From contig JAJDVR010000012.1 in the NCBI GenBank assembly GCA_022826025.1, positions 1 through 61,478 of the forward strand: a DNA stretch of 61,478 nt, given 5' to 3'. Shown in pieces: positions 53,725 through 61,478 of the stretch (positions are counted from its first letter, which is position 1; every line of letters starts with the position of its first letter). The translations under genes were made by a program, and so were the position numbers. Source of the stretch: Gemmatimonadota bacterium. Its GTDB lineage: Bacteria > Gemmatimonadota > Gemmatimonadetes > Longimicrobiales > Gaopeijiaceae. A model generated the notes under the pieces. It saw only the letters and a list, made by a program, of their open reading frames with translations, was not told the DNA's origin and ran no database searches.

Positions 53725-54921
53725 TTGACCGGCGCACCGTCCCGGGTCACCATCCCGCGCTACCACTCCCTCGACCGGCTGCGCGCATCCATTATGCTGC
53801 TCGGAGTGGTTCGGCACGCCGCGATGAGCTACGAGCCCACTGTTTTCGAGGCGTGGCCGTACAAGGACCCCCAGGCCGACGTCCTCGTCCACTGGTTGAT
53901 CGTCTTCATCCGCGTGTTCCAGTTACCGGTCTTCTTCGCGATTGCGGGGTTCTTCGCGGCATACCTGGTCCAGGCGCGCGGCATCCGGGGGTTCCTGCGG
54001 CATCGATGGAGCCGGGTCGGGGTGGTGTTCCTGGTGGCCTGGCCAGTGGTGGCGGGAACGATGTACTTCGTGGTGACCTTCGCCTCCCGGTTCAGTTCCG
54101 TCCCGCCGAGCTATACCTACAGCGTGGACGAGCTGACCACGGCCCATGCATTGCGCTACATCTTCATGCACCTGTGGTTTCTCTATCATCTGATGATTCT
54201 CTGCGTGGTCGCGAGCGGTGTGCGGTTGCTCGTCGTCCGCATCCCGGAAGGCGTGCGCGCCCGGGCGCTGGACCTCTGCGAGCGCCTGGTCCACCGGGGG
54301 GGCATCGCGGTGCTGGCCCTGGCCGCGGGCGCCATACTGTACCGGATGCAGTCGTGGGAAATCGACTACTATGCCGGCCCGTTCCCACCCCTGCGCATGC
54401 TGGGGCTGTGGGGGCTGTTCTTCGCGTTCGGCTGGCTGCTGTTCTGCCGCCGAGGGACGCTGGAAGGCTTCAAGCGTCCGGCATGGCCCCTTTTCGCCGC
54501 CGGAATCGCGTGCTTCTTCGCCTACCGGTTCTTCGCTGACGCAGGCTGCCACGCCGGCCCGGACAGGGTCTGCACGGGAACTTCGGAGGCGTACCACCTG
54601 GGGACGGTCGTCTTCCTCTCGCTGTCCATGTGCGCCTTGGCCTATAGCCTCATCGGACTGTTCCTGCGCTACATGAACAGGCCGAGCTCGCGCTGGCGTT
54701 ACATGGCGGACGCCTCGTACTGGATCTACATCGTCCACGTGCCGTTCGTGATCATGGTGCCCCTCCTCTTCGCGCGCATACCGCTTCCCGGGATCGTCAA
54801 GCTCGCGCTTGTCGTGACGATGGCCACCGGCCTGATCCTGTTGACCTACCGGTACTTCGTGCGGTCCACCTTCATCGGGAAACAGCTGAACGGGCGCCGC
54901 TACCCGCGAAGCGCGACCTGA
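53725..54921 (+). CDS. Acyltransferase-3-family membrane protein
   Basis: About 398 residues with ten hydrophobic segments. The N-terminal motif YHSLDRLRASIMLLGVVRHA is the R-x-x-H region of the acyltransferase 3 (OafA/OpgC) family, and SYWIYIVHVPF is the late-helix signature of OpgC-like members. These enzymes acylate sugars, glucans or lipids at the inner membrane. TTG at 53725 is used because no ATG precedes the conserved motif. It follows the P450 gene closely and is likely co-transcribed. Confidence 0.8.
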   Translation: MTGAPSRVTIPRYHSLDRLRASIMLLGVVRHAAMSYEPTVFEAWPYKDPQADVLVHWLIVFIRVFQLPVFFAIAGFFAAYLVQARGIRGFLRHRWSRVGVVFLVAWPVVAGTMYFVVTFASRFSSVPPSYTYSVDELTTAHALRYIFMHLWFLYHLMILCVVASGVRLLVVRIPEGVRARALDLCERLVHRGGIAVLALAAGAILYRMQSWEIDYYAGPFPPLRMLGLWGLFFAFGWLLFCRRGTLEGFKRPAWPLFAAGIACFFAYRFFADAGCHAGPDRVCTGTSEAYHLGTVVFLSLSMCALAYSLIGLFLRYMNRPSSRWRYMADASYWIYIVHVPFVIMVPLLFARIPLPGIVKLALVVTMATGLILLTYRYFVRSTFIGKQLNGRRYPRSAT

Positions 54922-55418
54922 CGGCGGCGAGAGGCCCGGCCAGCCGTCGTCAGTGCTCGTGCACGTGGATGTGAAGCGGTGCGGTCACGAAATCGGCGTG
55001 CCCGGAGCCTACGGCCGTGCATCAGGCGGAAGACGATCTCGGTGTCGCCCTCGGCCACTCCGTGCAGGCGTCCCCCGAACTCCCCGGGGGTGTCCTGCTC
55101 GAATTCGGCTATGGACTCGTCCTCGACCTCCACCTCCAGGTAGAAGTCCTCGTCGAACTGGATCGGGTCCATGTCGTGGTCCACGAAGCGCACGGTGATG
55201 TGGGCGGTTTCCTCGCCCGGCTCGACCTCCGGTTCACCGGTCCACTCATCGTCGTGTCCGTCGTAGGACGCGATCGTCTGGCCGCTCAGCACCAGGATCG
55301 CACCCTCGACCTCCTCTGCGTGGTATTCCTCGGGTTCGGTCGCGCTCTCGCACGCCGAGAGGGCCAGGATGCCTGCGGTCAGCAGGGCGAACGGCAGTCT
55401 CAGTCTCGAACGTCTCAT
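54900..55418 (-). CDS. Metal-binding-type lipoprotein, frameshifted near the 3' end
   Basis: The start MRRSRLRLPFALLTAGILAL and lipobox ALSAC mark a lipoprotein; the mature part is rich in Glu, Asp and His (EPEEYHAEEVEG, DGHDDEWTGEPEVEPGEE). Near 55000-55010 the frame departs into Arg-rich sequence that overlaps the convergent acyltransferase gene. In the neighbouring frame the sequence continues HADFVTAPLHIHVHEH and stops at 54950-54952, a natural metal-binding tail. One extra base relative to the intact gene explains this. It is a pseudogene or a sequencing error; zinc binding is inferred. Confidence 0.75.
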   Translation of the reverse strand: MRRSRLRLPFALLTAGILALSACESATEPEEYHAEEVEGAILVLSGQTIASYDGHDDEWTGEPEVEPGEETAHITVRFVDHDMDPIQFDEDFYLEVEVEDESIAEFEQDTPGEFGGRLHGVAEGDTEIVFRLMHGRRLRARRFRDRTASHPRARALTTAGRASRRRQVALRG

Positions 55419-55831
55419 CTCTCTCTCCTCATCCGGGTTGATGTTCTGGTCGTTCCTGTCGCGAAGCCACGGAACCACGTCGCCTCGGCGCTCAGGCGCT
55501 GTCCCGTGACGCGCCCGAACACGTCGATTCCGAGTCCCGTTTCCATCTCGAGCGAGGGATTGCCGACGTCATATGAATTGGCCGCGAGGTGCGGCCCCTC
55601 CGAGTAGAGTTCGTTTACGTCCGGCGTGCGAAAGGCACGGGCCACGCTCGCACCCATGGTGAGCGGCCCGGTCACCCGCAGAAGTGCGCCCAGCGATCCG
55701 GAAACCGCGTCGAAGGAACGTGCGCGGATGTGTCCGATGTCGGAGAACTCGTCCTCCTCGTTCGGTTCCAGCTCGACCCGGTCACCGGGATGTCGCGGCC
55801 GATCAGCAGTTCGGCGACCGTCTCGTCTCGG
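55415..55831 (-). pseudogene. Fragment of a ZnuD-like TonB-dependent receptor
   Basis: An open frame without a start codon encodes about 139 residues. Its core (EEDEFSDIGHIRARSFDAVS, ASVARAFRTPDVNELYSEGP, HLAANSYDVGNPSLEMETGL) is the late barrel region of a TonB-dependent receptor; RxPxxxELYxxGPHxAxxxxxxGNPxL is typical of ZnuD-type zinc receptors. Both the plug/N-terminal part and the C-terminal barrel are missing, so only about one fifth of a receptor remains. It directly follows the barrel-protein stop and runs into the lipoprotein start. Confidence 0.75.
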
Positions 55832-57916
55832 TCACAGATAGGGGCTGAGCCTGGGGCCCACGGAAAGGATGACCTCGAACCTGCCGCCGGGCAGGCCCCA
55901 CACGCCGTCGATCCGGACAATGTCATGAAGCGTGCCGAGCCCCACACCAGCGAAGGTGCGCGCCCCGCCCCCGGGCTCGACTCCCCAGTCCCGGGCGAGC
56001 GAGCCGGGGGTCCCGCCGACCGCTCCGGCACCGGCCAGCAGCCGCCCCGTCAGCCATCCAGGCACGAAGGTGAACCCTGCCTCGCCCGTCAGCAGGACGA
56101 AGCGGTGTCCCCCGAACGCCCGGAACCCGTGGCCGGGCAAGGTTCCGCGCCCACCCAGAAAGAACAGGAGCTGATGCGGCAGGGAGCCCCAGGAGGCGCC
56201 GGCTTCCAGCTGCAGGTTCACGCGCCGTGAGAGATCCCGTGCGGCCGCCCTGGCGTCTAGGCGGGTCAGCAGGGTCAGGTTGCCGACGCCCTTCCAGCGG
56301 CCCACGGTGGCCGCCATCACCGCCTCGGCTCCCCAGTCGGGGATCCGGCCCCACCGGTAGCGGAGTTCGGCGCCGGTCCCGACAAAGATGCCTTCGCCCA
56401 CGGGGTTGAGCGGACGCTGGTTTACCCCCGAGCCGGGCCCGCGCGACCAGACGGCGTCGGCTCCGCCGAGTTCCTCCACGCGGCCGCCGACGGTGATCGA
56501 GGCGGCGGCACCCAGCTGGCGCTCGACGTCCAGGCGGAGACCGGTGGCGAAGTACGGGTCGGTGTGGTCGATTCCCCGCAGGAGAGTGGACAGGGTGTTC
56601 ACGATCCCGGAGGCGCCCGCACGCGGGCCTGCGTCGCGCAGCTGCCGGCGGAAGAGTTCGAGTGCTGCCACGGTCGAACCGTCTTCGCTGCTCACCCGGC
56701 CACGCACCATTCCGGACAGGGTGCCGGGGGCCGACTGGTAGCCCGCGACAGCCTGAAGGCGGGTCCTGTCGCGCGGCGCAAACGAGGTCCCGAGTCCGAA
56801 ATGCACGCCCTCGGCGCGGTTGACCCGCAAGACCGACGAGAAGTCATCCACATACAGCCGCACACGGGGCAGCCCGCTGCTCAGCTGAGCGCGGGCCTGG
56901 CGCCGAACCTCCGCTTCGATCCGGGTCATGCTGACGGGAGAGAGCCCCTCTTCAGCCATCCGCTCCATGAGCCCGGCACGAAACTCCGTCGAGTCGGCCT
57001 GGCCGTAGGGCACCAACGTCACTCGGGGCCCGAGGAAGAACCCCAGGTCCAGCACGGGATCGAACTCGTAATCCGTAACCTCGAGGATTGCCCGGATCAC
57101 CGTACCGACCGGGAGGTCGAGCTGGGGAATCTCGCGCCGGACCTCGACCACCTGCCGGTAGGGAAGCCACTGGGGCTCCTCCCACTCGGCCTCCTCCCAC
57201 CGGGCGTGCTCCAGTCGCACCGTTATGCGGTCGCTCCGGGGATCCACATAGGATGCCGGCGTGAACGTGAACACCATTCGTACGAGCGCACCGGTCCGCG
57301 ATTCGACGAAGACGCTGCCGATGAAGCCCGGGAGGCCCTCGTCGCGAGGCTGCACCTCGATTTCGTGCACCGTGATCGGTCTGGGCAGTGTGGGCGCGCT
57401 GATCCGGATCGAATCGGTGATCCGAAAGCGGTAGGTATCCTCGCCCTGGCTCCCGAGCGGATGCGGTACGTCGCGCACGTCGCGGCCCTCGCCGATCGAA
57501 ATGCGGTCCCCGAAACCGTTCTGGACCGCAGTGAGCCTGTCGATGTAGTACCGGAAGTCCTGTACCGGCAGGAATTCCTGGCGCCTCAGCGCGCGAATGT
57601 CCTGGCGGGTCCGCCCGACGGCGTTCCTGTAGAGGTCTACGGCGACCTGGTCGACGCGCATGGGCACGGGCTCACCGCCGTCGTCGCGATCCAGGTAGAA
57701 ATAGATGTGACCCTCGGCGCGTGCCTTGTAGGCCACCGATGTGGTCCTCGGCCCGGACGTCTCGCGCAGCTCCTGCGCCTGGCGCACCAGCGAGAGGACC
57801 CTGGGGCGATCGAATGCGGCGTCCTGGGCCAGCGCGGGCGCGCCGCCGGCCGATGCCAGCAGAAGGGCCGCAATGTAACGGCGCCGTGCGCCCTGACCGA
57901 AGGCACGGAGCGCCAT
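55832..57916 (-). CDS. Outer-membrane barrel protein (BamA/Omp85-like C-terminus)
   Basis: The 694-residue protein has a signal peptide (RRYIAALLLASAGGAPALAQ). The N-terminal half includes DRISIGEGRDVRDVPHPLGS and VHEIEVQPRDEGLPGFIGSV, a beta-rich region similar to DUF5686-type proteins. The C-terminal half is a predicted barrel with GGRGTLPGHGFRAFGG, the Omp85-like turn, and ends LSVGPRLSPYL. Role unknown. The start at 57916 is 14 bp downstream of the folE2 stop, so they share a transcript. Confidence 0.75.
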   Translation of the reverse strand: MALRAFGQGARRRYIAALLLASAGGAPALAQDAAFDRPRVLSLVRQAQELRETSGPRTTSVAYKARAEGHIYFYLDRDDGGEPVPMRVDQVAVDLYRNAVGRTRQDIRALRRQEFLPVQDFRYYIDRLTAVQNGFGDRISIGEGRDVRDVPHPLGSQGEDTYRFRITDSIRISAPTLPRPITVHEIEVQPRDEGLPGFIGSVFVESRTGALVRMVFTFTPASYVDPRSDRITVRLEHARWEEAEWEEPQWLPYRQVVEVRREIPQLDLPVGTVIRAILEVTDYEFDPVLDLGFFLGPRVTLVPYGQADSTEFRAGLMERMAEEGLSPVSMTRIEAEVRRQARAQLSSGLPRVRLYVDDFSSVLRVNRAEGVHFGLGTSFAPRDRTRLQAVAGYQSAPGTLSGMVRGRVSSEDGSTVAALELFRRQLRDAGPRAGASGIVNTLSTLLRGIDHTDPYFATGLRLDVERQLGAAASITVGGRVEELGGADAVWSRGPGSGVNQRPLNPVGEGIFVGTGAELRYRWGRIPDWGAEAVMAATVGRWKGVGNLTLLTRLDARAAARDLSRRVNLQLEAGASWGSLPHQLLFFLGGRGTLPGHGFRAFGGHRFVLLTGEAGFTFVPGWLTGRLLAGAGAVGGTPGSLARDWGVEPGGGARTFAGVGLGTLHDIVRIDGVWGLPGGRFEVILSVGPRLSPYL

Positions 57917-57930
57917 CACGCTCTGACGGC

Positions 57931-58722
57931 TCAGCGGCCCTCTTCGACCTGGGCGTATGCGTCGTGCTCGTGGATCGACTCGTAGTTGACCACGTGGACC
58001 CTGAACCAGGTGACCTTCCTGAGCGCCCGCAGCCGGAGCGTGACCTCGCGCACCAGGTCCTCCACGAAACGCGGGTTGTCGTAGGCCCGCTCGGTGACCC
58101 ATTTTTCGTCCGACCGCTTGAGCACGGGGTAGAGGTCGCACGACGCCGATTCGTCGACCAGCTCCACGAGGTCCTCGATCCACAGTTCGCCGTCGAAGCG
58201 CACCTCCACCGTCACGATTCCGCGCTGATTGTGGGCGCCACGGGCGCTGATCTCGCGCGAGCACGGACAGAGCGTCGTCACAGGCACCTTCACCGTCAGG
58301 ACGAAGTCGTCCTCCGCTCCGCTGGAAGCGTCGAAGACGCAATCGTACGACAGCAGACCCCGGGCCCGCGTGATCGGCGCCCTCTTTTCCATGAAGTACG
58401 GGAACGAGATGCGCAGGTGCGCGGTTGCCGCGTTCAGGCGCTTGCGCATGGTCCGCAGAATGGTCGGCACGGCTTCGACCGAGATCTCGCCGTCGTGGGA
58501 GTTCAGGATCTCCATGAAGCGGCTCATGTGGGTCCCCTTGAAGTGAGAGGGGAGATCCACGGACATGTCGACGGAACCCACGGTATGCTGTGCGGTCTTG
58601 CGCCGGTCCCGCACCGCGATGGGGAAACGGATGTTCTGAACGCCGACCTTGGCGATGGGAACCTCGCGCAGGTCGGGGATCGCCTGCACGTCCGCAAGCG
58701 TCGTCTGGAGCGTCTCTGTCAT
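57931..58722 (-). CDS. folE2: GTP cyclohydrolase I type 2 (FolE2)
   Basis: FolE2 converts GTP to dihydroneopterin triphosphate for folate and 7-deazaguanine synthesis. The 263-residue sequence is typical throughout: NIRFPIAVRDRRKTAQHTVG, the catalytic Cys in TTLCPCSREIS and the His/Glu region NYESIHEHDAYA. FolE2 does not need zinc and in many bacteria is induced by zinc limitation. Its ATG overlaps the upstream MazG-like stop (ATGA). QueE, which uses a later intermediate, is encoded about 1.1 kb away. Confidence 0.95.
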   Translation of the reverse strand: MTETLQTTLADVQAIPDLREVPIAKVGVQNIRFPIAVRDRRKTAQHTVGSVDMSVDLPSHFKGTHMSRFMEILNSHDGEISVEAVPTILRTMRKRLNAATAHLRISFPYFMEKRAPITRARGLLSYDCVFDASSGAEDDFVLTVKVPVTTLCPCSREISARGAHNQRGIVTVEVRFDGELWIEDLVELVDESASCDLYPVLKRSDEKWVTERAYDNPRFVEDLVREVTLRLRALRKVTWFRVHVVNYESIHEHDAYAQVEEGR

Positions 58723-59090
58723 GTGCCTTCCGACCCGCCGGCGGGTTCAGGGCTGGCCACGCGTCGCCCGTCGATCTTTCGCATCTTCTGCTCCACGACG
58801 GTCGCGAGGTCGATTCCACGGCTGTTCGCGAAGTTGATGAGCGCGATACACACGTCGGCGGCCTCGTCTTCGAAGGCCGCATCTTCGACGCTGCGGCCCT
58901 TCCACACCTTCTTTTCGAGGTTCGCCAGTTCGCCGGTTTCGCCAGCCAGTTCGAGGGCGAAGAAGCGGGGCGGGCGGACGGGGAAAGCGGCTGCCTGATA
59001 GCGCCGAAACTCCGACTGCAGGGTTCGCACTCCGCTGTATTCGGCAGGCAGCATTCGGCTGGCTGCGTCCCGTGATGCGTTGTCGGTCAT
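58719..59090 (-). CDS. MazG-like nucleotide pyrophosphohydrolase
   Basis: The 123-residue protein contains ALELAGETGELANLEKKVWK and FEDEAADVCIALINFA, which form the ExxE ... ExxD Mg2+ site of all-alpha NTP pyrophosphohydrolases. Such enzymes hydrolyse (d)NTPs, often damaged or modified ones. ATG at 59090 is used; an ATG 28 codons upstream is unlikely. Coupled to folE2. Confidence 0.85.
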   Translation of the reverse strand: MTDNASRDAASRMLPAEYSGVRTLQSEFRRYQAAAFPVRPPRFFALELAGETGELANLEKKVWKGRSVEDAAFEDEAADVCIALINFANSRGIDLATVVEQKMRKIDGRRVASPEPAGGSEGT

Positions 59091-59172
59091 GTGAAACTCG
59101 TATCCGGTCAAGTCGGGCGGCCGCTCCGCCCGTACCGTGAAAAAATGCCACAAACGTCGCATATTGTCGAAC

Positions 59173-59760
59173 ATGGACGCTAACGACAGATGCAAGCGGA
59201 TGACTGCGGGCCCGGAATCGGACGGCCCCGGGGGAGCGCCGGTGCGGATCGGCATTGTCGTCGTTTCGGATCGCGCATCCCGCGGGGAATACGAGGACAG
59301 GGGTGGGCCCGCGGTGCGGGCGTATCTTAGCGACGTGCTGACGACTCCCTGGCGCGGCGTCACGCACGTCATTCCCGACGAGGTGGACCTGGTGCGCGAC
59401 ACGCTGGTCGGGCTCGTGGACGACGAGAGGTGCTCGCTGGTGATCACGACGGGGGGGACCGGACCTGCGCCCCGCGACGTGACCCAGGAGGCGACCGCCG
59501 CCGTCCTGGACAAGGAGCTTGCGGGCTTCGGCGAAGCCATGCGGGCCGTGTCGCTGGCGCATGTGCCGACCGCAATCCTGTCGCGCCAAACGGCCGGTGT
59601 GCGGGGGTCGGCGCTGATCATCATTCTGCCGGGCTCGCCCAAGGCCGTGCGCGAGTGTCTGGATGCCGTGTTCGCGGCCGTGCCGTACTGCGTGGACCTG
59701 ATCGGCGGACCGTACCTGGAAACGGATCCGTCGCGGGTGGTGGCGTTCCGGCCACGCTGA
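59173..59760 (+). CDS. MogA/MoaB-family molybdopterin adenylyltransferase-like protein
   Basis: The ~195-residue product has RIGIVVVSDRASRGEYEDRG, the family hallmark TTGGTGPAPRDVTQEAT and ILPGSPKAVRECLDAV. Size is typical for MogA/MoaB, which adenylylates molybdopterin on the way to molybdenum cofactor. An ATG at 59200 is an alternative start; the region before the domain is low in conservation. Divergent from the MazG-like gene. Confidence 0.85.
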   Translation: MDANDRCKRMTAGPESDGPGGAPVRIGIVVVSDRASRGEYEDRGGPAVRAYLSDVLTTPWRGVTHVIPDEVDLVRDTLVGLVDDERCSLVITTGGTGPAPRDVTQEATAAVLDKELAGFGEAMRAVSLAHVPTAILSRQTAGVRGSALIIILPGSPKAVRECLDAVFAAVPYCVDLIGGPYLETDPSRVVAFRPR

Positions 59761-59815
59761 TGCGCCGCCGGCGGTGGCGCGCCGACCGCAGTGGTCAGGG
59801 AACTTCCCTGCCGCC

Positions 59816-60538
59816 TCAAACGCCCTTCGCGTCTGCGCCCCAGATGTGTTTGTGGAGCTGGGTCTGGAAGCGGACCGGCAAGCCGTCCTCCAGAATCCAG
59901 CCGGCCATCTCCTCCAGGTTCGTCTCCCCCCACACAGGCGACATCAGCAGCGCGTTAAGCGATCCGTCCCGGACGCGGTCCCCGAGGCCCCGCTCGGAGA
60001 TGACGTCGCGAGCCCACTCGTAGTCGGCTCGATCCCCGACCACGAACTTCACTTCGTCCCGGGCGGTCAGTTGGTCGAGGTTCGACCACAGGTTGCGCGC
60101 GACCTCGCCCGATCCCGGGCACTTGAGGTCCATGATCTTGTGCGCGCGTGGATCGAGCGGCCCGACATCGATGGCTCCGGACGTCTCTACCAGCACAGTT
60201 AACCCCTCTTCCAGCAGCCGGTCCACCAGGGTGTAGGCGCCCGCCTGCGCGAGCGGCTCCCCGCCCGTGAGCTCCACCAGGTCGCACCCGTGCGCGCCCA
60301 CCGCGGCGAGGATCGCGTCGAACGACATGCGCTCCCCCCCGCTGAATGCATAGGCCGTGTCGCACCAGACGCAGCGGAGCGGGCATCCGGTCAGACGCAC
60401 GAAGGTGCAGGGCATCCCCGCCCAGGTCGACTCCCCCTGGATCGAGTGGAAGATCTCGGTCACGCGGAGCGAATCCTTTCGGACGGACGCGCGCGAAGGG
60501 GCCTCCGCAGCGGAGCGATCGCTTCCGACCGCCGTCAT
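59816..60538 (-). CDS. queE: 7-carboxy-7-deazaguanine synthase QueE
   Basis: The 240-residue radical SAM enzyme has the cluster motif CPLRCVWC (CX3CX2C) in TGCPLRCVWCDTAYAF, preceded by FHSIQGESTWAGMP as in QueE. It forms the 7-deazaguanine ring from CPH4 in queuosine biosynthesis. ELTGGEPL is the SAM-binding glycine motif. The ATG at 60538 overlaps the upstream stop (ATGA), so it is coupled to the 144-residue protein and to a DNA methyltransferase. The open frame extends upstream but the coupling supports this start. Confidence 0.93.
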   Translation of the reverse strand: MTAVGSDRSAAEAPSRASVRKDSLRVTEIFHSIQGESTWAGMPCTFVRLTGCPLRCVWCDTAYAFSGGERMSFDAILAAVGAHGCDLVELTGGEPLAQAGAYTLVDRLLEEGLTVLVETSGAIDVGPLDPRAHKIMDLKCPGSGEVARNLWSNLDQLTARDEVKFVVGDRADYEWARDVISERGLGDRVRDGSLNALLMSPVWGETNLEEMAGWILEDGLPVRFQTQLHKHIWGADAKGV

Positions 60539-60969
60539 CCCGCTTGCTCTTCCTGGCGCTCGATCCCTTCGTCGAGCAGCGACTTCACCCGGTCCAGCGA
60601 CAGCTCGCGCAGGCATCCCTCGGCGGCGGGGCGTCCCCGCTCGCGGCAGAGCACCGGCGTCTGCACGTGTCCGATCACGCCGAGCCCGGTGGCCGCCCAG
60701 CGCGGAAACACCAGGTAGCCGACGTAGGGCGCGCGCAGGTCCGGCGTCTGCTCCACCTCGAGCGACACCGTGTACGGGTGCCCGTCCGCGCCCTCGAAAG
60801 CCGGCGGCCGGTCGTGCGTATCCAGGTAGCCGCCCAGGGTCGCGTCGGGCACCCCGTGGACATCGTCGGGCGCGTGGCTGGAGCCCTCGCGAGCGCCGTC
60901 AGCCGCCGTTGCGGGTGCGTCGTTCTCGTTGCGGCGGTCGTGTTGCATGGTTCGTGGTGTGTCGTTCAC
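60535..60969 (-). CDS. Conserved-looking protein of unknown function
   Basis: The 144-residue product starts at GTG 60969, inside the methyltransferase stop (GTGA). The first ~45 residues are polar and likely disordered. The rest (YTVSLEVEQTPDLRAPYVGY, LVFPRWAATGLGVIGHVQT, CLRELSLDRVKSLLDEGIER) looks like a compact domain. No family recognised. It sits between a DNA methyltransferase and queE with overlaps on both sides. Confidence 0.6.
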   Translation of the reverse strand: MNDTPRTMQHDRRNENDAPATAADGAREGSSHAPDDVHGVPDATLGGYLDTHDRPPAFEGADGHPYTVSLEVEQTPDLRAPYVGYLVFPRWAATGLGVIGHVQTPVLCRERGRPAAEGCLRELSLDRVKSLLDEGIERQEEQAG

Positions 60970-61478
60970 GGTGAGTTGCCCACGGGCGCCGCAGCCGATG
61001 GCGGACCTTCCGCCAATCCCGCGACGCGTGGTTCAAATCCCTCCCACTGCACCTCCGGCACCTCCGCGAACCTCGTCGCCATCACTTCCAGCGCCTCGGG
61101 GTTGTTGTCCACGAGGATGAACCGGCGTCCCAGCTCGTGCGCCGCCATCCCCGTGGTGCCGCTCCCCGCGAAGAAGTCGAGCACCAGGTCCCCCGGGCGG
61201 GAAGAGGCCATGACGATGCGCCGGAGGATGCCCAGCGGCTTCTGGGTGGGATACCCGGTCCGCTCGACACCGCTGGTGGGCACGATGGTGTGCCACCATG
61301 TGTCGGTGGGCAGCTTTCCGCGCGCGGCCTTGTCGGGCCCCACCAGCCCCGGAGCCATGTACGGGATTCTCTCGATCGCGTCAACGTCGAAGACGTAGTC
61401 CGACAGGTTCTTGACGTAGAACAGGATGTTGTCGTGCTTCGCCGGCCAACGCGTCTTCGGCCTCGCCCCGAAATCGTA
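60966..61478 (-). CDS. Site-specific DNA methyltransferase, C-terminal part
   Basis: This is the last ~170 residues; the gene begins beyond the window. TGYPTQKPLGILRRIVMASS and LVLDFFAGSGTTGMAAHELG are the SAM-binding motifs of N6-adenine/N4-cytosine methyltransferases, with the FxGxG motif near the C-terminus as in the beta class. KTRWPAKHDNILFYVK belongs to the region between the DPPY-type motif, out of window, and motif I. It could belong to a restriction-modification system or be a solitary methylase; upstream sequence is needed. Confidence 0.88.
   Translation of the reverse strand, partial: YDFGARPKTRWPAKHDNILFYVKNLSDYVFDVDAIERIPYMAPGLVGPDKAARGKLPTDTWWHTIVPTSGVERTGYPTQKPLGILRRIVMASSRPGDLVLDFFAGSGTTGMAAHELGRRFILVDNNPEALEVMATRFAEVPEVQWEGFEPRVAGLAEGPPSAAAPVGNSP

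Noticed and set aside
55760-55830. DETVAELLIGRDIPV-like segment in another frame before the receptor fragment
   Set aside because: It is short and lies in a different frame; I could not decide whether it is receptor remnant or chance, so it was not used.
57917-58882. Upstream extension of the barrel-protein frame over folE2
   Set aside because: It lies in another frame of folE2 and is Arg/Gly/His-rich; the signal peptide begins at 57916.
1-61478. CRISPR array, prophage, insertion sequence or integrated element ends
   Set aside because: No regularly spaced repeats, integrase, transposase of a known IS family or att-like repeat at the tRNA genes was seen; the Rpn-like gene is the only transposition-related family member.

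Overview
The window is about 61.5 kb of very GC-rich DNA (rough impression 65-70 % G+C), densely packed with genes on both strands and with frequent GTG/TTG starts and start/stop overlaps. The envelope is Gram-negative: there is a BamA-like outer-membrane barrel, a TonB-receptor remnant and several lipoproteins. Other lineage clues are a plant/Chlamydia-type FabI, a secreted six-bladed-propeller lipoprotein carrying a GQGPGE motif, FolE2 instead of FolE, and an NSS symporter. Together these fit a Gemmatimonadota-like bacterium, but that assignment is inference: there is no rRNA in the window.

Layout. 1-1.6 kb: a PIN/RHH toxin-antitoxin pair cut by the window edge, and an RNA ligase. 2-9.6 kb: NAD-dependent DNA ligase, cation antiporter, DUF2157 membrane protein, FabI, a class-III aminotransferase and an alpha/beta hydrolase. 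9.6-9.9 kb: tRNA-Glu and tRNA-Val behind a good sigma70-type promoter. 10-13.5 kb: a sodium symporter upstream of a single-chain LeuD-LeuC-ordered aconitase-family enzyme. 13.7-18.3 kb: a complete BMP-type (nucleoside) ABC importer. 18.4-19 kb: a second toxin-antitoxin pair. 19.3-26 kb: secreted proteins (asparaginase-like, PIG-L-like, a small beta protein, a propeller) and two tandem DoxX proteins. 26-30 kb: two convergent folate-dependent methyl-group enzymes. 30-34 kb: an orphan PIN protein, a leishmanolysin-like protease with Ig-like repeats, and a DUF4143 ATPase behind palindromes. 34-36.6 kb: a TauD-like dioxygenase and a Tat-exported glycosylasparaginase. 36.7-39.7 kb: a phenylacetyl-CoA epoxidase operon in which PaaD is split in two. 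39.8-46.8 kb: a lipoprotein, an ICMT-like methyltransferase, an amino-acid decarboxylase, a CPBP protease, a DUF6941-like protein and gyrA. 47-51 kb: an Rpn-type nuclease and an ABC exporter/DUF1854 pair with a 17-bp leader hairpin. 51.7-54.9 kb: a protein joining a GPP34-like domain to a cytochrome P450, then an acyltransferase. 54.9-59.1 kb: MazG-like - FolE2 - barrel protein, followed by a ZnuD-like receptor fragment and a frameshifted metal-binding lipoprotein. 59.1-61.5 kb: MogA/MoaB, and a coupled DNA methyltransferase - unknown - QueE operon.

Most of this is metabolism, transport and maintenance. The parts I find most unusual are the GPP34-P450 fusion; the decaying locus that looks like a zinc-limitation regulon (FolE2, ZnuD-like fragment, His-rich lipoprotein); the split PaaD; the ABC/DUF1854 pair with its leader hairpin; the long perfect inverted repeat between the RNA ligase and ligA; and the coupling of QueE to a DNA methyltransferase. 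No CRISPR array, prophage, intact insertion sequence or replication origin was recognised.
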